Part shown: one piece after another, positions 54,894-62,365 of the stretch | Layout of the letters: each line of letters begins with the position of its first letter | How positions within the stretch are numbered: position 1 is the first letter of the stretch | Source of the DNA: an uncultured Bacteroidota bacterium | GTDB lineage: Bacteria > Bacteroidota > Bacteroidia > NS11-12g > UBA9320 | Assembly: GCA_937124965.1 (NCBI GenBank) | Contig: CAKZLB010000067.1 | Coordinates: 107,455 to 171,454 of the forward strand | Direction of reading: 5' to 3' | Length of the DNA stretch: 64,000 bases | Translations under genes and position numbers: made by a program | Notes under the pieces: model-generated | Told to the model about the DNA's origin: nothing | The model's input: only the letters and a program-made list of their open reading frames with translations | The model's database searches: none

Positions 54894-56297
54894 CTTCCCT
54901 CGTCCTTGAACCATAATCAATACAGTGTAAATGAGGATTTTGAAATCAAGTGCAAGTGACATATTCTCAACATAAAGAATATCGTACTTCATACGTTCCA
55001 GCATTTCATCTACGTTTTCAGCGTATCCATATTTTACTTGTCCCCAGCTAGTGATACCCGGTTTTACGCGATGTAAACGTTTGTAATGAGGAGCTCGCTC
55101 AACAATTTGATCAATGTAAAATTGACGCTCTGGTCGTGGACCAACTAACGTCATATCATTAATCAAAACATTATAAAACTGTGGTAATTCATCTAATCGT
55201 GTTTTACGTAAAAACTTTCCAACTTTGGTTATTCTAGGATCATCTTCAGAAGATAACATCGGGCCGCGCTTTTCAGAATCGGTGTACATCGATCTAAACT
55301 TAAAAATGTTGAAAGGCTTGCCTCCTAAACCAATTCGTTCCTGACTAAAAAATATTGGGCCTTTACTTGTAAAATAAACCGACAATGCGATGATTAACAA
55401 AAAAGGAAACCCAAGAAGTAACGCCAACGAAGAAATTAATATATCTAAGAAACGTTTAACACTTTTCTGCCAATCAGGCATTAAGTAAGGGCTAATCTGA
55501 ATGAGTAATGCACCCAAGATATTATTGATACGAACACTTCCCGATAAAATGTCGTACATGTCTGGTATAATTTTAATATTTACACCTGAGCCACTTAACT
55601 GATCAATGATCTTGTTAATTTTATTGTGTTCGCTTGTTTCTATCGCGATTAAGGCTTCTTCAATAGAATGTTCGTCAATCAGTCTTGCAAGCTGCTGATA
55701 GTTGCCCAAATGCTCTAATTTGTCCTTAAACAAACCTTTGTCTTCACCATTTACGTTCACGTATCCCTTAAAAAAGTAACCTTCACTTTTTTTAGCTGTT
55801 TCTAAATCGTTGTAAAGTTCATAAGCCTTGTCGTCAGATCCGATTAATACGGTATTAAATCCAATTTGTCGATTTTTAATTCTCCGTCCAATTTGTGTCG
55901 TTAGAATGACTCTGAAAGTCTCAGTGATTACAAAGTGGAATGCAAATAATGCGATAAATGAACTGTAATACTCGGTATACGCAAATACTTTATCATCCAA
56001 TAAAACTCCGAAGAATAAGACGAGACAACCGAAAAAGCTTACGATTAATACCTGACTGAATTCTTTTAATCTAGATTTACGAAGAACTTCTTGATATTGT
56101 CCGTAAAGGTAAAATGATAAAATCCAGAATAACGGAATACATATAATACCTAAGTACAGCTGTTTGTCTGCTAGTCCATCGGCAATTGTTTTGTTTTCGT
56201 GAATAAGTGATCGATAGAAATAAAACAGTAACCACGAAAGGCCTCCAGCAATAAAATCAGAGGAGATGTATAATAGTTTATAGGAACGAATTTTCAA
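54891..56297 (-). CDS. Polyprenyl glycosylphosphotransferase (undecaprenyl-phosphate sugar transferase, WcaJ-like)
   Basis: A 468-aa inner-membrane enzyme that starts an exopolysaccharide or O-antigen unit by transferring sugar-1-phosphate to undecaprenyl phosphate. It has four to five N-terminal helices, a nucleotide-fold middle domain (FNTVLIGSDDKAYELY), a re-entrant helix near 285 and the catalytic PHPT domain: KGPIFFSQERIGLGGKPFNIFKFRSM, LRKTRLDELPQFYNVL, MTLVGPRPERQFYIDQI, VKPGITSWGQVKYGY. It overlaps the lipoprotein gene by 4 bases. Its final stop lies inside a heptad repeat array. Confidence 0.93.
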   Translation of the reverse strand: MKIRSYKLLYISSDFIAGGLSWLLFYFYRSLIHENKTIADGLADKQLYLGIICIPLFWILSFYLYGQYQEVLRKSRLKEFSQVLIVSFFGCLVLFFGVLLDDKVFAYTEYYSSFIALFAFHFVITETFRVILTTQIGRRIKNRQIGFNTVLIGSDDKAYELYNDLETAKKSEGYFFKGYVNVNGEDKGLFKDKLEHLGNYQQLARLIDEHSIEEALIAIETSEHNKINKIIDQLSGSGVNIKIIPDMYDILSGSVRINNILGALLIQISPYLMPDWQKSVKRFLDILISSLALLLGFPFLLIIALSVYFTSKGPIFFSQERIGLGGKPFNIFKFRSMYTDSEKRGPMLSSEDDPRITKVGKFLRKTRLDELPQFYNVLINDMTLVGPRPERQFYIDQIVERAPHYKRLHRVKPGITSWGQVKYGYAENVDEMLERMKYDILYVENMSLALDFKILIYTVLIMVQGRGK

Positions 56298-57223
56298 TAA
56301 TGCAACAGTTTTAAGTTGTCGAAGTAAATTCGTGCATTTGGATTGTCGGTGTTATTAAACGAGTACATGAATACTTTAAAAGTTGCACTTGCGTATGCAG
56401 GGTTACTCATATCTTCATTAAAGCTAATATAACTCTTTTTCCACTCACCATCCGTTTCGAACAGATATAAGATTGGAATTCTGTCAATTAATATTCCAGC
56501 GTTATCATACACGTAAAATCCTATTTGAGTTGGAACGTCTAATTTGTAATTTATTTCAAAATAAGCAGAAGTATTTGCAGGTACAGAAAATTTACTAATT
56601 GTGCTGTTTTCAAATCGTTGACCAACTGAATCAAATTCAACATAGCCTGATACTTGATTCTGAGAACTGTAGTTATAAACTAAAGCGGGATCTTGGGTTA
56701 ATCGAATAGAGTCTTCAGTTATGTCTAATCCTGCGCCGTCATCATATTCCATACTAATAGTACGGTCTTCAAAATCTTCAATCCATTTAAATTGAGTTGA
56801 GTCATGGTACTTAACGATGGGTTTTATAGTATCAATGTTTCCAGATACTAAGATAAGCGTGTCTTGCACACCTTTGTAAAATGGATATATCACCCGATTA
56901 TCACTACGTCCATTCTTTTTAACTCCAGCTAAAACCGTAATACGCGCAGTATCAACTGCGAGAACTGGAACCATTGCAGGTACTTCAAAAGCGCCAATTA
57001 ACTGACCATCAACATATACCCATGCATCAAGTATGTCATGCGCATTACTACCTTGACTATTGTTGGACTTTGTTTCTAATTCGAATTCTTCAATGTACAA
57101 ATAGCTTGGAATTTGTTCGTCACGATCGAATGTATTACAGCCGAACCAACTTAAAATGGTAATGGTACAAAGGAAAAATAAAAGGTACTGTGTGGTGTGT
57201 TTCTTTCGTGTTAAAACTTTCAT
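56294..57223 (-). CDS. Predicted lipoprotein in the polysaccharide operon
   Basis: A 309-aa protein with an N-terminal hydrophobic segment and lipobox (FLCTITILSWFGC). The rest is beta-rich: a first domain with DAWVYVDGQLIGAFEVP, then a jelly-roll-like domain (WIEDFEDRTISMEYDD ... YFEINYKLDVPTQIGFYVYD ... ARIYFDNLKLLHY) that resembles a carbohydrate-binding fold. I do not recognise a named family. It overlaps both neighbours by 4 bases and is therefore translationally coupled to the Gfo/Idh/MocA-like and WcaJ-like genes, suggesting a role in handling or anchoring the glycan. Confidence 0.8.
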   Translation of the reverse strand: MKVLTRKKHTTQYLLFFLCTITILSWFGCNTFDRDEQIPSYLYIEEFELETKSNNSQGSNAHDILDAWVYVDGQLIGAFEVPAMVPVLAVDTARITVLAGVKKNGRSDNRVIYPFYKGVQDTLILVSGNIDTIKPIVKYHDSTQFKWIEDFEDRTISMEYDDGAGLDITEDSIRLTQDPALVYNYSSQNQVSGYVEFDSVGQRFENSTISKFSVPANTSAYFEINYKLDVPTQIGFYVYDNAGILIDRIPILYLFETDGEWKKSYISFNEDMSNPAYASATFKVFMYSFNNTDNPNARIYFDNLKLLHY

Positions 57224-58179
57224 TTACGGCTAAAATTTCGTTCCAGTTGATCCAATATACGTTCTGTTACATTTCGAGCTTCAATAAACTCTGATAAACT
57301 TAGAACGGGATCTGAACCTAAAACGATGCAATAGTAGAAAGATTCTATTTCTTTTTCTAAAATTTCTTGCCGATTTACGCTTTTGTGAAAGTTTGTTTGG
57401 TCTTCAATTTGTTCATCCAAGTTTGTTTCTTCAACGACTTCATTTAAATCTGAACCTGTAAGAATTCTAAGGCTTTGATTTTGAAAGTTTAACGTGTGGT
57501 AATTATTGTTTTGGAAGAACCTAATTTTATGTACTTGCTTATCTGCAATTTTACTGGCTGATATCGTCGCAACACATCCATTGTAAAACTCAACACGAGC
57601 GTTTACTACATCGGGGTCTTCAAACAAAACACCAACTCCAGTTGCAGATACATGCTTTACTCTCGAATTTGCCAACGATAAGACGATGTCAATATCCGGA
57701 AGTAATATATCTTGAATCAGAGAAAGTTTTTTCTTGGTTTTGGGTCGCCGTAAATAATGATTGCACTCAATAATTCTTGGTTCAAGCTCTAAATGTTTAA
57801 TTTCTGTATGAATATGCTCAAACCGAAGACCATTACTAACCTGAATATGCACACCAGCTTCATATGCGTAATTTGATAATTTCTTGAGCTGATGCTTCGA
57901 CATGTGGGAGGTGTCAGTAATAAAAACATGCTTACAACTTTTTATCACTTCAACCAGGTTCTCATATAAACAGAATGCAGGGTCAAAAATCAATACGGCG
58001 TCTGCTGTTTTGTCTAGCTCTTCAAAATTTCTTAGTGGTAGTAAGTTCTCATAATTGTGACTTTGCAGTCCACAACATAAACCAAACATCTTTTTATCTA
58101 AGAAGCGTCGAAGCATTTCATCGGAAAAGTCTCCCTTTCCAATGATGCCAACATTTAATGTTTTTGAATTTATTTGCAT
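57220..58179 (-). CDS. Gfo/Idh/MocA-like protein, degenerate oxidoreductase
   Basis: A 319-aa soluble protein with the two-domain Gfo/Idh/MocA layout: an N-terminal Rossmann-like start LNVGIIGKGDFSDEMLRRF, ADAVLIFDPA and HVFITDTSHMSKHQL, then a C-terminal beta-sheet domain with VNARVEFYNGCVATISASKI. The cofactor glycine motif is altered (GKGDFS instead of GxGxxG) and the usual EKP is DTS, so NAD(P)-dependent catalysis is doubtful. It is the first gene of the coupled three-gene operon (4-bp overlaps), where homologues act in nucleotide-sugar synthesis. Confidence 0.78.
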   Translation of the reverse strand: MQINSKTLNVGIIGKGDFSDEMLRRFLDKKMFGLCCGLQSHNYENLLPLRNFEELDKTADAVLIFDPAFCLYENLVEVIKSCKHVFITDTSHMSKHQLKKLSNYAYEAGVHIQVSNGLRFEHIHTEIKHLELEPRIIECNHYLRRPKTKKKLSLIQDILLPDIDIVLSLANSRVKHVSATGVGVLFEDPDVVNARVEFYNGCVATISASKIADKQVHKIRFFQNNNYHTLNFQNQSLRILTGSDLNEVVEETNLDEQIEDQTNFHKSVNRQEILEKEIESFYYCIVLGSDPVLSLSEFIEARNVTERILDQLERNFSRK

Positions 58180-58261
58180 CCAGAATACACTTGCGAAGTA
58201 AAATTTAAAAATGGGGTGTAAGAAATAATGTTTTCATTTGTTGTCGAAAATAAAATACACT

Positions 58262-58912
58262 TTGGAAGATTCATTTAAACACAAAGGCCGTCGGAAGCGG
58301 TTGGTAGAGTACTTAAAGGAGAAAGGAATTAGCAACGAAAAAGTCTTGGACGCATTGCTTGAGGTTCCTCGTCATTTTTTCTTTCCAAAAGACTTTTGGG
58401 ATGATGCGTACGAAGATAAAGCGTTCCCAATTGGAAGTGGACAGACCATTTCTCAGCCGTATACTGTAGCGTTTCAAACACAACTATTATCTCCCAAACC
58501 CGGAGACATAGTACTGGAAATAGGCACGGGCAGTGGTTATCAGGCTGCGATTTTGTCTGCAATGGGTGTTAAGGTTTATACCGTAGAAAGGGTCGAAGAG
58601 TTGTTTCGATCTACAACCGCGCTTTTTAAAAAATTAAAACTACCTGTTCATTGTTTTTTGGGTGATGGTAGTCAAGGTTTACCCTCAAAAGGACCTTTTA
58701 ATGGAATTGTTGTCACTGCGGGAGGAAATGATTTGGCAGAACAATTGAAAGAACAGTTAGTGATAGGAGGGAGGTTGGTTGTGCCAATGGGCAATCGTTC
58801 CATCCAAAAAATGGTACTGATACAAAAGCATGTTGAAAACAATTATGAGCGGACAGAACACGGTGATTTTAAATTCGTGCCTTTGCTGGGCAAATATGGT
58901 TGGAAAACTTAA
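58262..58912 (+). CDS. pcm: Protein-L-isoaspartate O-methyltransferase
   Basis: About 216 aa. It repairs isoaspartyl damage using S-adenosylmethionine. Motifs are VPRHFFFPKDFWDDAYEDKAFPIGSGQTISQP (substrate side), VLEIGTGSGYQAAIL (SAM motif I), VYTVERVEEL, FNGIVVTAGGNDL and GGRLVVPMGN. There is no ATG; in-frame TTG codons stand at 58238, 58241 and 58262. The last gives LEDSFKHKGRRKRL, the family N-terminus, so I prefer it. Its end overlaps the start of the amidase gene by 17 bases. Confidence 0.92.
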   Translation: MEDSFKHKGRRKRLVEYLKEKGISNEKVLDALLEVPRHFFFPKDFWDDAYEDKAFPIGSGQTISQPYTVAFQTQLLSPKPGDIVLEIGTGSGYQAAILSAMGVKVYTVERVEELFRSTTALFKKLKLPVHCFLGDGSQGLPSKGPFNGIVVTAGGNDLAEQLKEQLVIGGRLVVPMGNRSIQKMVLIQKHVENNYERTEHGDFKFVPLLGKYGWKT

Positions 58913-60074
58913 ATTTTTTTTAATGGGCTGTCTGCTGGTTTTGGCAAGCTCAATCTATGGTCAATCCAACCTTGTTGTTGAGGTTAAAAGTGGTGATGGT
59001 ATTCAAACTCTTTTAAGTCGCTACAAGCTTCACCAAAGCAATTGTAATCTTGATTCATTTCTTGCCCTCAATAAACTCAGTCCAACCGACTACCTAATTT
59101 TAGAAAAAAAATATACACTCCCGTTAAAAGTATATAACTATACTGAAGGCACTATCCGAGCAACGGTCGGTATTAACGACTATGATAAGGCATTAAGAAT
59201 TCAGCATTTTAACGAAGCATTAGTTGCTTCAGGTGTAAAAAAATCTGGTTTTAAAGACGACGGAGAATTATGGGTTCCGTATCACGAATTGTTCTGTGTT
59301 CCAACTACAAATGATTTTAAGTCTTACACAATGAAGATTCCGATCTTAGGAAAAGAATACGAAGAGATAATTGTTGAAGATGAAACGCTTAAAGGCTGTG
59401 TATACTATTTGGTAAGTGGACATGGCGGACCTGACCCAGGTGCAATGACTAAAAAGGATGGTAAGTTTTTGTGTGAAGATGAATATGCATACGATGTAAC
59501 CCTCCGTTTAGCTAGAAACCTACTTAGTCATGGTGCAAAAGTGTATGTTATTGTTCGTGATGAAAATGATGGAATTCGTGATCAAGAATATTTAGGTTAT
59601 GATAAAGATGAGGTAGTGTGGTTCAGACAACGTATACCAGCAAATCAGGTTCGAAGGCTAAAGCAACGAACTGAAGCGGTTAACGACTTATACGAAAAAG
59701 AAAAGGAGACCGCGAAACTTCAGAAGATGATTGCAATTCATGTCGATTCACGATCCATTGGTGAAAAAATTGACATATTCTTTTATCATTTTCCTGGAAG
59801 TACAAATGGCAAACAAACGGCAGATACGTTGTTGAAAACTATAGATGCAAAATATAAAGAGCATCAGAGCAACAGGGGGTATAAAGGAATCGTAAAGGCT
59901 AGAGATTTATATGTCTTACGTGAATCCAAGCCAAGTGCTGTGTATATTGAACTTGGTAATATCACAAACGAGTTCGACCAGAAACGATTGTTAATTGTCG
60001 ATAACCGTCAAGCAATAGCAAATTGGTTGTTTTTAGGAGTGCAGAAGGACGCTTTTAGAATTCTCAAGAAATAG
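58896..60074 (+). CDS. N-acetylmuramoyl-L-alanine amidase with LysM-like N-terminus
   Basis: About 392 aa with signal peptide MVGKLKFFLMGCLLVLASSIYGQ; this start (58896) is preferred over an in-frame ATG at 58830 lying deep inside pcm. After it comes a LysM-like segment (VEVKSGDGIQTLLSRYKL ... FLALNKLSPTDYLILEKKY), then an Amidase_3 zinc hydrolase domain: YYLVSGHGGPDPGAMT (Zn His), CEDEYAYDVTLRLARNLL (Zn Glu), MIAIHVDSRS (Zn His) and AVYIELGNITNEFD (catalytic Glu). It cuts the lactyl-peptide amide of peptidoglycan in the periplasm, for daughter-cell separation or remodelling. It probably shares a transcript with pcm. Confidence 0.9.
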   Translation: MVGKLKFFLMGCLLVLASSIYGQSNLVVEVKSGDGIQTLLSRYKLHQSNCNLDSFLALNKLSPTDYLILEKKYTLPLKVYNYTEGTIRATVGINDYDKALRIQHFNEALVASGVKKSGFKDDGELWVPYHELFCVPTTNDFKSYTMKIPILGKEYEEIIVEDETLKGCVYYLVSGHGGPDPGAMTKKDGKFLCEDEYAYDVTLRLARNLLSHGAKVYVIVRDENDGIRDQEYLGYDKDEVVWFRQRIPANQVRRLKQRTEAVNDLYEKEKETAKLQKMIAIHVDSRSIGEKIDIFFYHFPGSTNGKQTADTLLKTIDAKYKEHQSNRGYKGIVKARDLYVLRESKPSAVYIELGNITNEFDQKRLLIVDNRQAIANWLFLGVQKDAFRILKK

Positions 60075-60273
60075 AAACTAGTCGCTTTCTAGGCTAATCG
60101 ACTTACGTATCTAAAAAGCCAGGTTGATGACACTTTGAACGTTATCAGTGGTTTGTTTCATCACATCATTGATTTTGTTTCGATTCATTTAAACGTTTTC
60201 ATCTCGTTAAAAAAGAACCCTAATAGTACGCCAAAGACAGACGCGCAACCGTATGTTGACTGCCTTCTGCGAA

Positions 60274-60987
60274 CTAATGAAAAATTTCTTGTCGAATAAT
60301 TTTACCAATTTCGTACGAACGAGTTAGTGTCATCATATGTGAGCCATCCTCAATTAGATACGACGCATTCACATTTCGAAAAGGTATTGTATGATCTTTT
60401 GTACCATGAATGTGAATAATAGATTTGTGATAGTCGCTTCGATCCCACAATAAAATCATTTCTACAGCTCGTTTCATAAAGTTGGTATCCTTTTGATCTA
60501 ACATGTCACGATATAGTTCAAGACTATCTCTACTGTCTGGTTCAACAATTGGCTGAAGAAATCTTGTTGCATTGCGAATCATTGCATCTGTTACTATTTT
60601 ATGTATAGGGATTACTCTTTGAAATCGGTATTGTAATGGAAGTTCTTGTCGAGTTTTAGCGCTGGCAATGATAAAGGTTCGTTCGGGAGATAAAATATCT
60701 GTTAGTTCAACGGCTAACATTCCGCCAATGGACGTGCCAATCAAAACATACGGCTTTGTTGTGTCGATTTGGGTACATAGCTTTTTTGCATAAGACTGCA
60801 TAGTCTCATCTTCACTGGGAATTGGGTAGTCGATATATTTGACACAGAGTGTTGAATCTATGTCTAAGCTTTGAAAGATACGATAATCACTGCCTAAACC
60901 AGCAAAATAGTACGCATTGATCTGAGCGGAACTTATTGAAGGTAAAAAAAGAGAGAAGACAAATAACACTTTAGAGATTGGTTTCAT
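60274..60987 (-). CDS. Secreted alpha/beta hydrolase
   Basis: About 237 aa. The start at 60987 gives signal peptide MKPISKVLFVFSLFLPSISSAQ; the upstream ATG at 61002 would add five residues. The fold is a small alpha/beta hydrolase: YYFAGLGSDYRIFQSL (oxyanion region), YVLIGTSIGGMLAVEL with the nucleophile Ser of GTSIGG, IIHIHGTKDHTIPF with the acid Asp, and DGSHMM with the catalytic His. The substrate is unknown. Transcription is convergent with the amidase; the 199-bp gap between them shows nothing I can name. Confidence 0.82.
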   Translation of the reverse strand: MKPISKVLFVFSLFLPSISSAQINAYYFAGLGSDYRIFQSLDIDSTLCVKYIDYPIPSEDETMQSYAKKLCTQIDTTKPYVLIGTSIGGMLAVELTDILSPERTFIIASAKTRQELPLQYRFQRVIPIHKIVTDAMIRNATRFLQPIVEPDSRDSLELYRDMLDQKDTNFMKRAVEMILLWDRSDYHKSIIHIHGTKDHTIPFRNVNASYLIEDGSHMMTLTRSYEIGKIIRQEIFH

Positions 60988-61095
60988 GGGTAGTTTCTCC
61001 ACAAAACGCAGAAGCCATGTTAAAAGTTACATAGTTGCATTGTGAAGATGGTTACAGAAGCAAAACACGGATAACGATAATCAATTATAGCACCA

Positions 61096-62046
61096 TCACT
61101 CATAGTCTTCAAGAGGGTCATCGATAACAACTTTAACTCTTCCAACTTCGCCAGTTTCAAGTTTAACTTTAATGCCATGTGGGTGAGTAGGGGACTTCGT
61201 TAGTATTTTTTCAACAAAACCATCGGTCAGCTCGCCAGTGCGTTGGTGATGTTTTTGTACGATTTCGACCTCGCTTCCTATTTGTATATTTTTTCTTAAG
61301 ATTCCGTCCATTTTTTGTTCTTTCTCAATTTGTTTCTGCCAGCGAATAAAGCGAAAAATGATTTCATCTATGTTGTTTTCATTTATCGGGTTAAAACTGT
61401 TTAACTCAACAAAAAGGTCAGGGTATTTCTGAAACAAACAAAAAATGGGCAACGTTTTATTCAAATACATCGAGTTCGACAAATCGTCCTTGCCATATAG
61501 ACCGTGCCATACAGTGTCATTGCCCTCATAAACAATCATGCAATTAAAAGAATAATAAGTGCCATCGCAAATGTATCCCATTTCGCTAGAATCGGCTATT
61601 TGGCTCAGGCTCAATATAACTGCCGTGTCTTCATCAATCCTAAAAGGATATGACGAATAATCTATATCTTGATGATATTCATTTATAAATTTAGTATTGA
61701 GGGTCTTAGCTCTTTCAGGAGTTACAACAATTTCAAACGTTGAAGCTCTTGTTAAAGAGTCGTAAAATTTTACTGCTTCTAAAACCTTAATATCTAGTGG
61801 TATAGACGTTGATTTTGGAGTAGGGTAAGCAAGAATTCGACACTTATTGTTTGGTTTGTCTATTACTAAGGTGTAATCATTAATATAATGGGACCCAGTT
61901 GAGTCTTCTTGGATTATAAGTTCCTTTTTTTCAATTCCGTACCATGCACCACTTATGGAATTTGATATTATAAAGGACTTAATTGTTTGCCCAGATGCAT
62001 TTTGAAAAAACAATAGGATTAGAAATAAGGAAAATGAAGGTTTCAC
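61096..62046 (-). CDS. Secreted protein of unknown function fused to a YwbE (DUF2196) domain
   Basis: A 316-aa protein with signal peptide MKPSFSLFLILLFFQNASGQ. Residues 21-245 are unrecognised, mixed alpha/beta, with DTVWHGLYGKDDLSNS and a helical end. The last 71 residues are a YwbE/DUF2196 domain, normally a free 60-70 aa cytosolic protein: RKNIQIGSEVEIVQKHHQRT, GFVEKILTKSPTHPHGIKVK and ETGEVGRVKV. It begins at Met246 (MDG), just where a free ywbE would start (codon at 61309-61311). Thus either a true fusion, a read-through of two former genes, or an internal start producing free YwbE is possible. Confidence 0.8.
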   Translation of the reverse strand: MKPSFSLFLILLFFQNASGQTIKSFIISNSISGAWYGIEKKELIIQEDSTGSHYINDYTLVIDKPNNKCRILAYPTPKSTSIPLDIKVLEAVKFYDSLTRASTFEIVVTPERAKTLNTKFINEYHQDIDYSSYPFRIDEDTAVILSLSQIADSSEMGYICDGTYYSFNCMIVYEGNDTVWHGLYGKDDLSNSMYLNKTLPIFCLFQKYPDLFVELNSFNPINENNIDEIIFRFIRWQKQIEKEQKMDGILRKNIQIGSEVEIVQKHHQRTGELTDGFVEKILTKSPTHPHGIKVKLETGEVGRVKVVIDDPLEDYE

Positions 62047-62242
62047 TCTTTAAAGATGGTCAAAAAGTGCTGATGGTTGCTTAAAGTTTTTGGTAATATG
62101 AGGCATAAAGATAGTACAGGTTTTCGAGTACTGTCGAGAGATTCTTCATTTCTTCCTATCGTCAGAAATTCTGAATGACGTCTTACCTGAAAATTTATCA
62201 GGGCGATTTAAATCAATGAGATGCTTGGGCGGGAATTAAAAA

Positions 62243-62361
62243 ATCTACCATCTGAGATCATCAATCTCACTTCAGACTTCTTCCTTCAGATTTCTTACTT
62301 CTTACTTCTTACTTCAGACTTCAAACTTCTGACTTCTGACTTCAGACTTCAGACTTCTTCC
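62243..62361 (-). repeat. Heptanucleotide array, TTCTGAC/TTCAGAC type
   Basis: Seventeen 7-base units in perfect phase (119 bp): ATCTACC, ATCTGAG, ATCATCA, ATCTCAC, then thirteen units of the form TTCxxAC or TTCTTCC. It belongs to the same family as the array at 54789 (shared units TTCTGAC, TTCAAAC, TTCTTCC). On the minus strand it begins 4 bases after the lepA stop. The remainder of the 319-bp gap, 62047-62242, shows only a short TCAGAA/TTCTGA palindrome near 62163. Confidence 0.9.
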
Positions 62362-62365
62362 TTCT

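Noticed and set aside
60109..60190. Minus-strand 25-codon ORF (MNRNKINDVMKQ...) between amidase and hydrolase genes
   Set aside because: Too short, no recognisable family, and no promoter box; it could be a gene remnant but nothing supports it.
60075..60273. Search for a tRNA or small RNA in this gap and in 42280-42494
   Set aside because: No cloverleaf, CCA end or hairpin plus T-tract could be found by eye.
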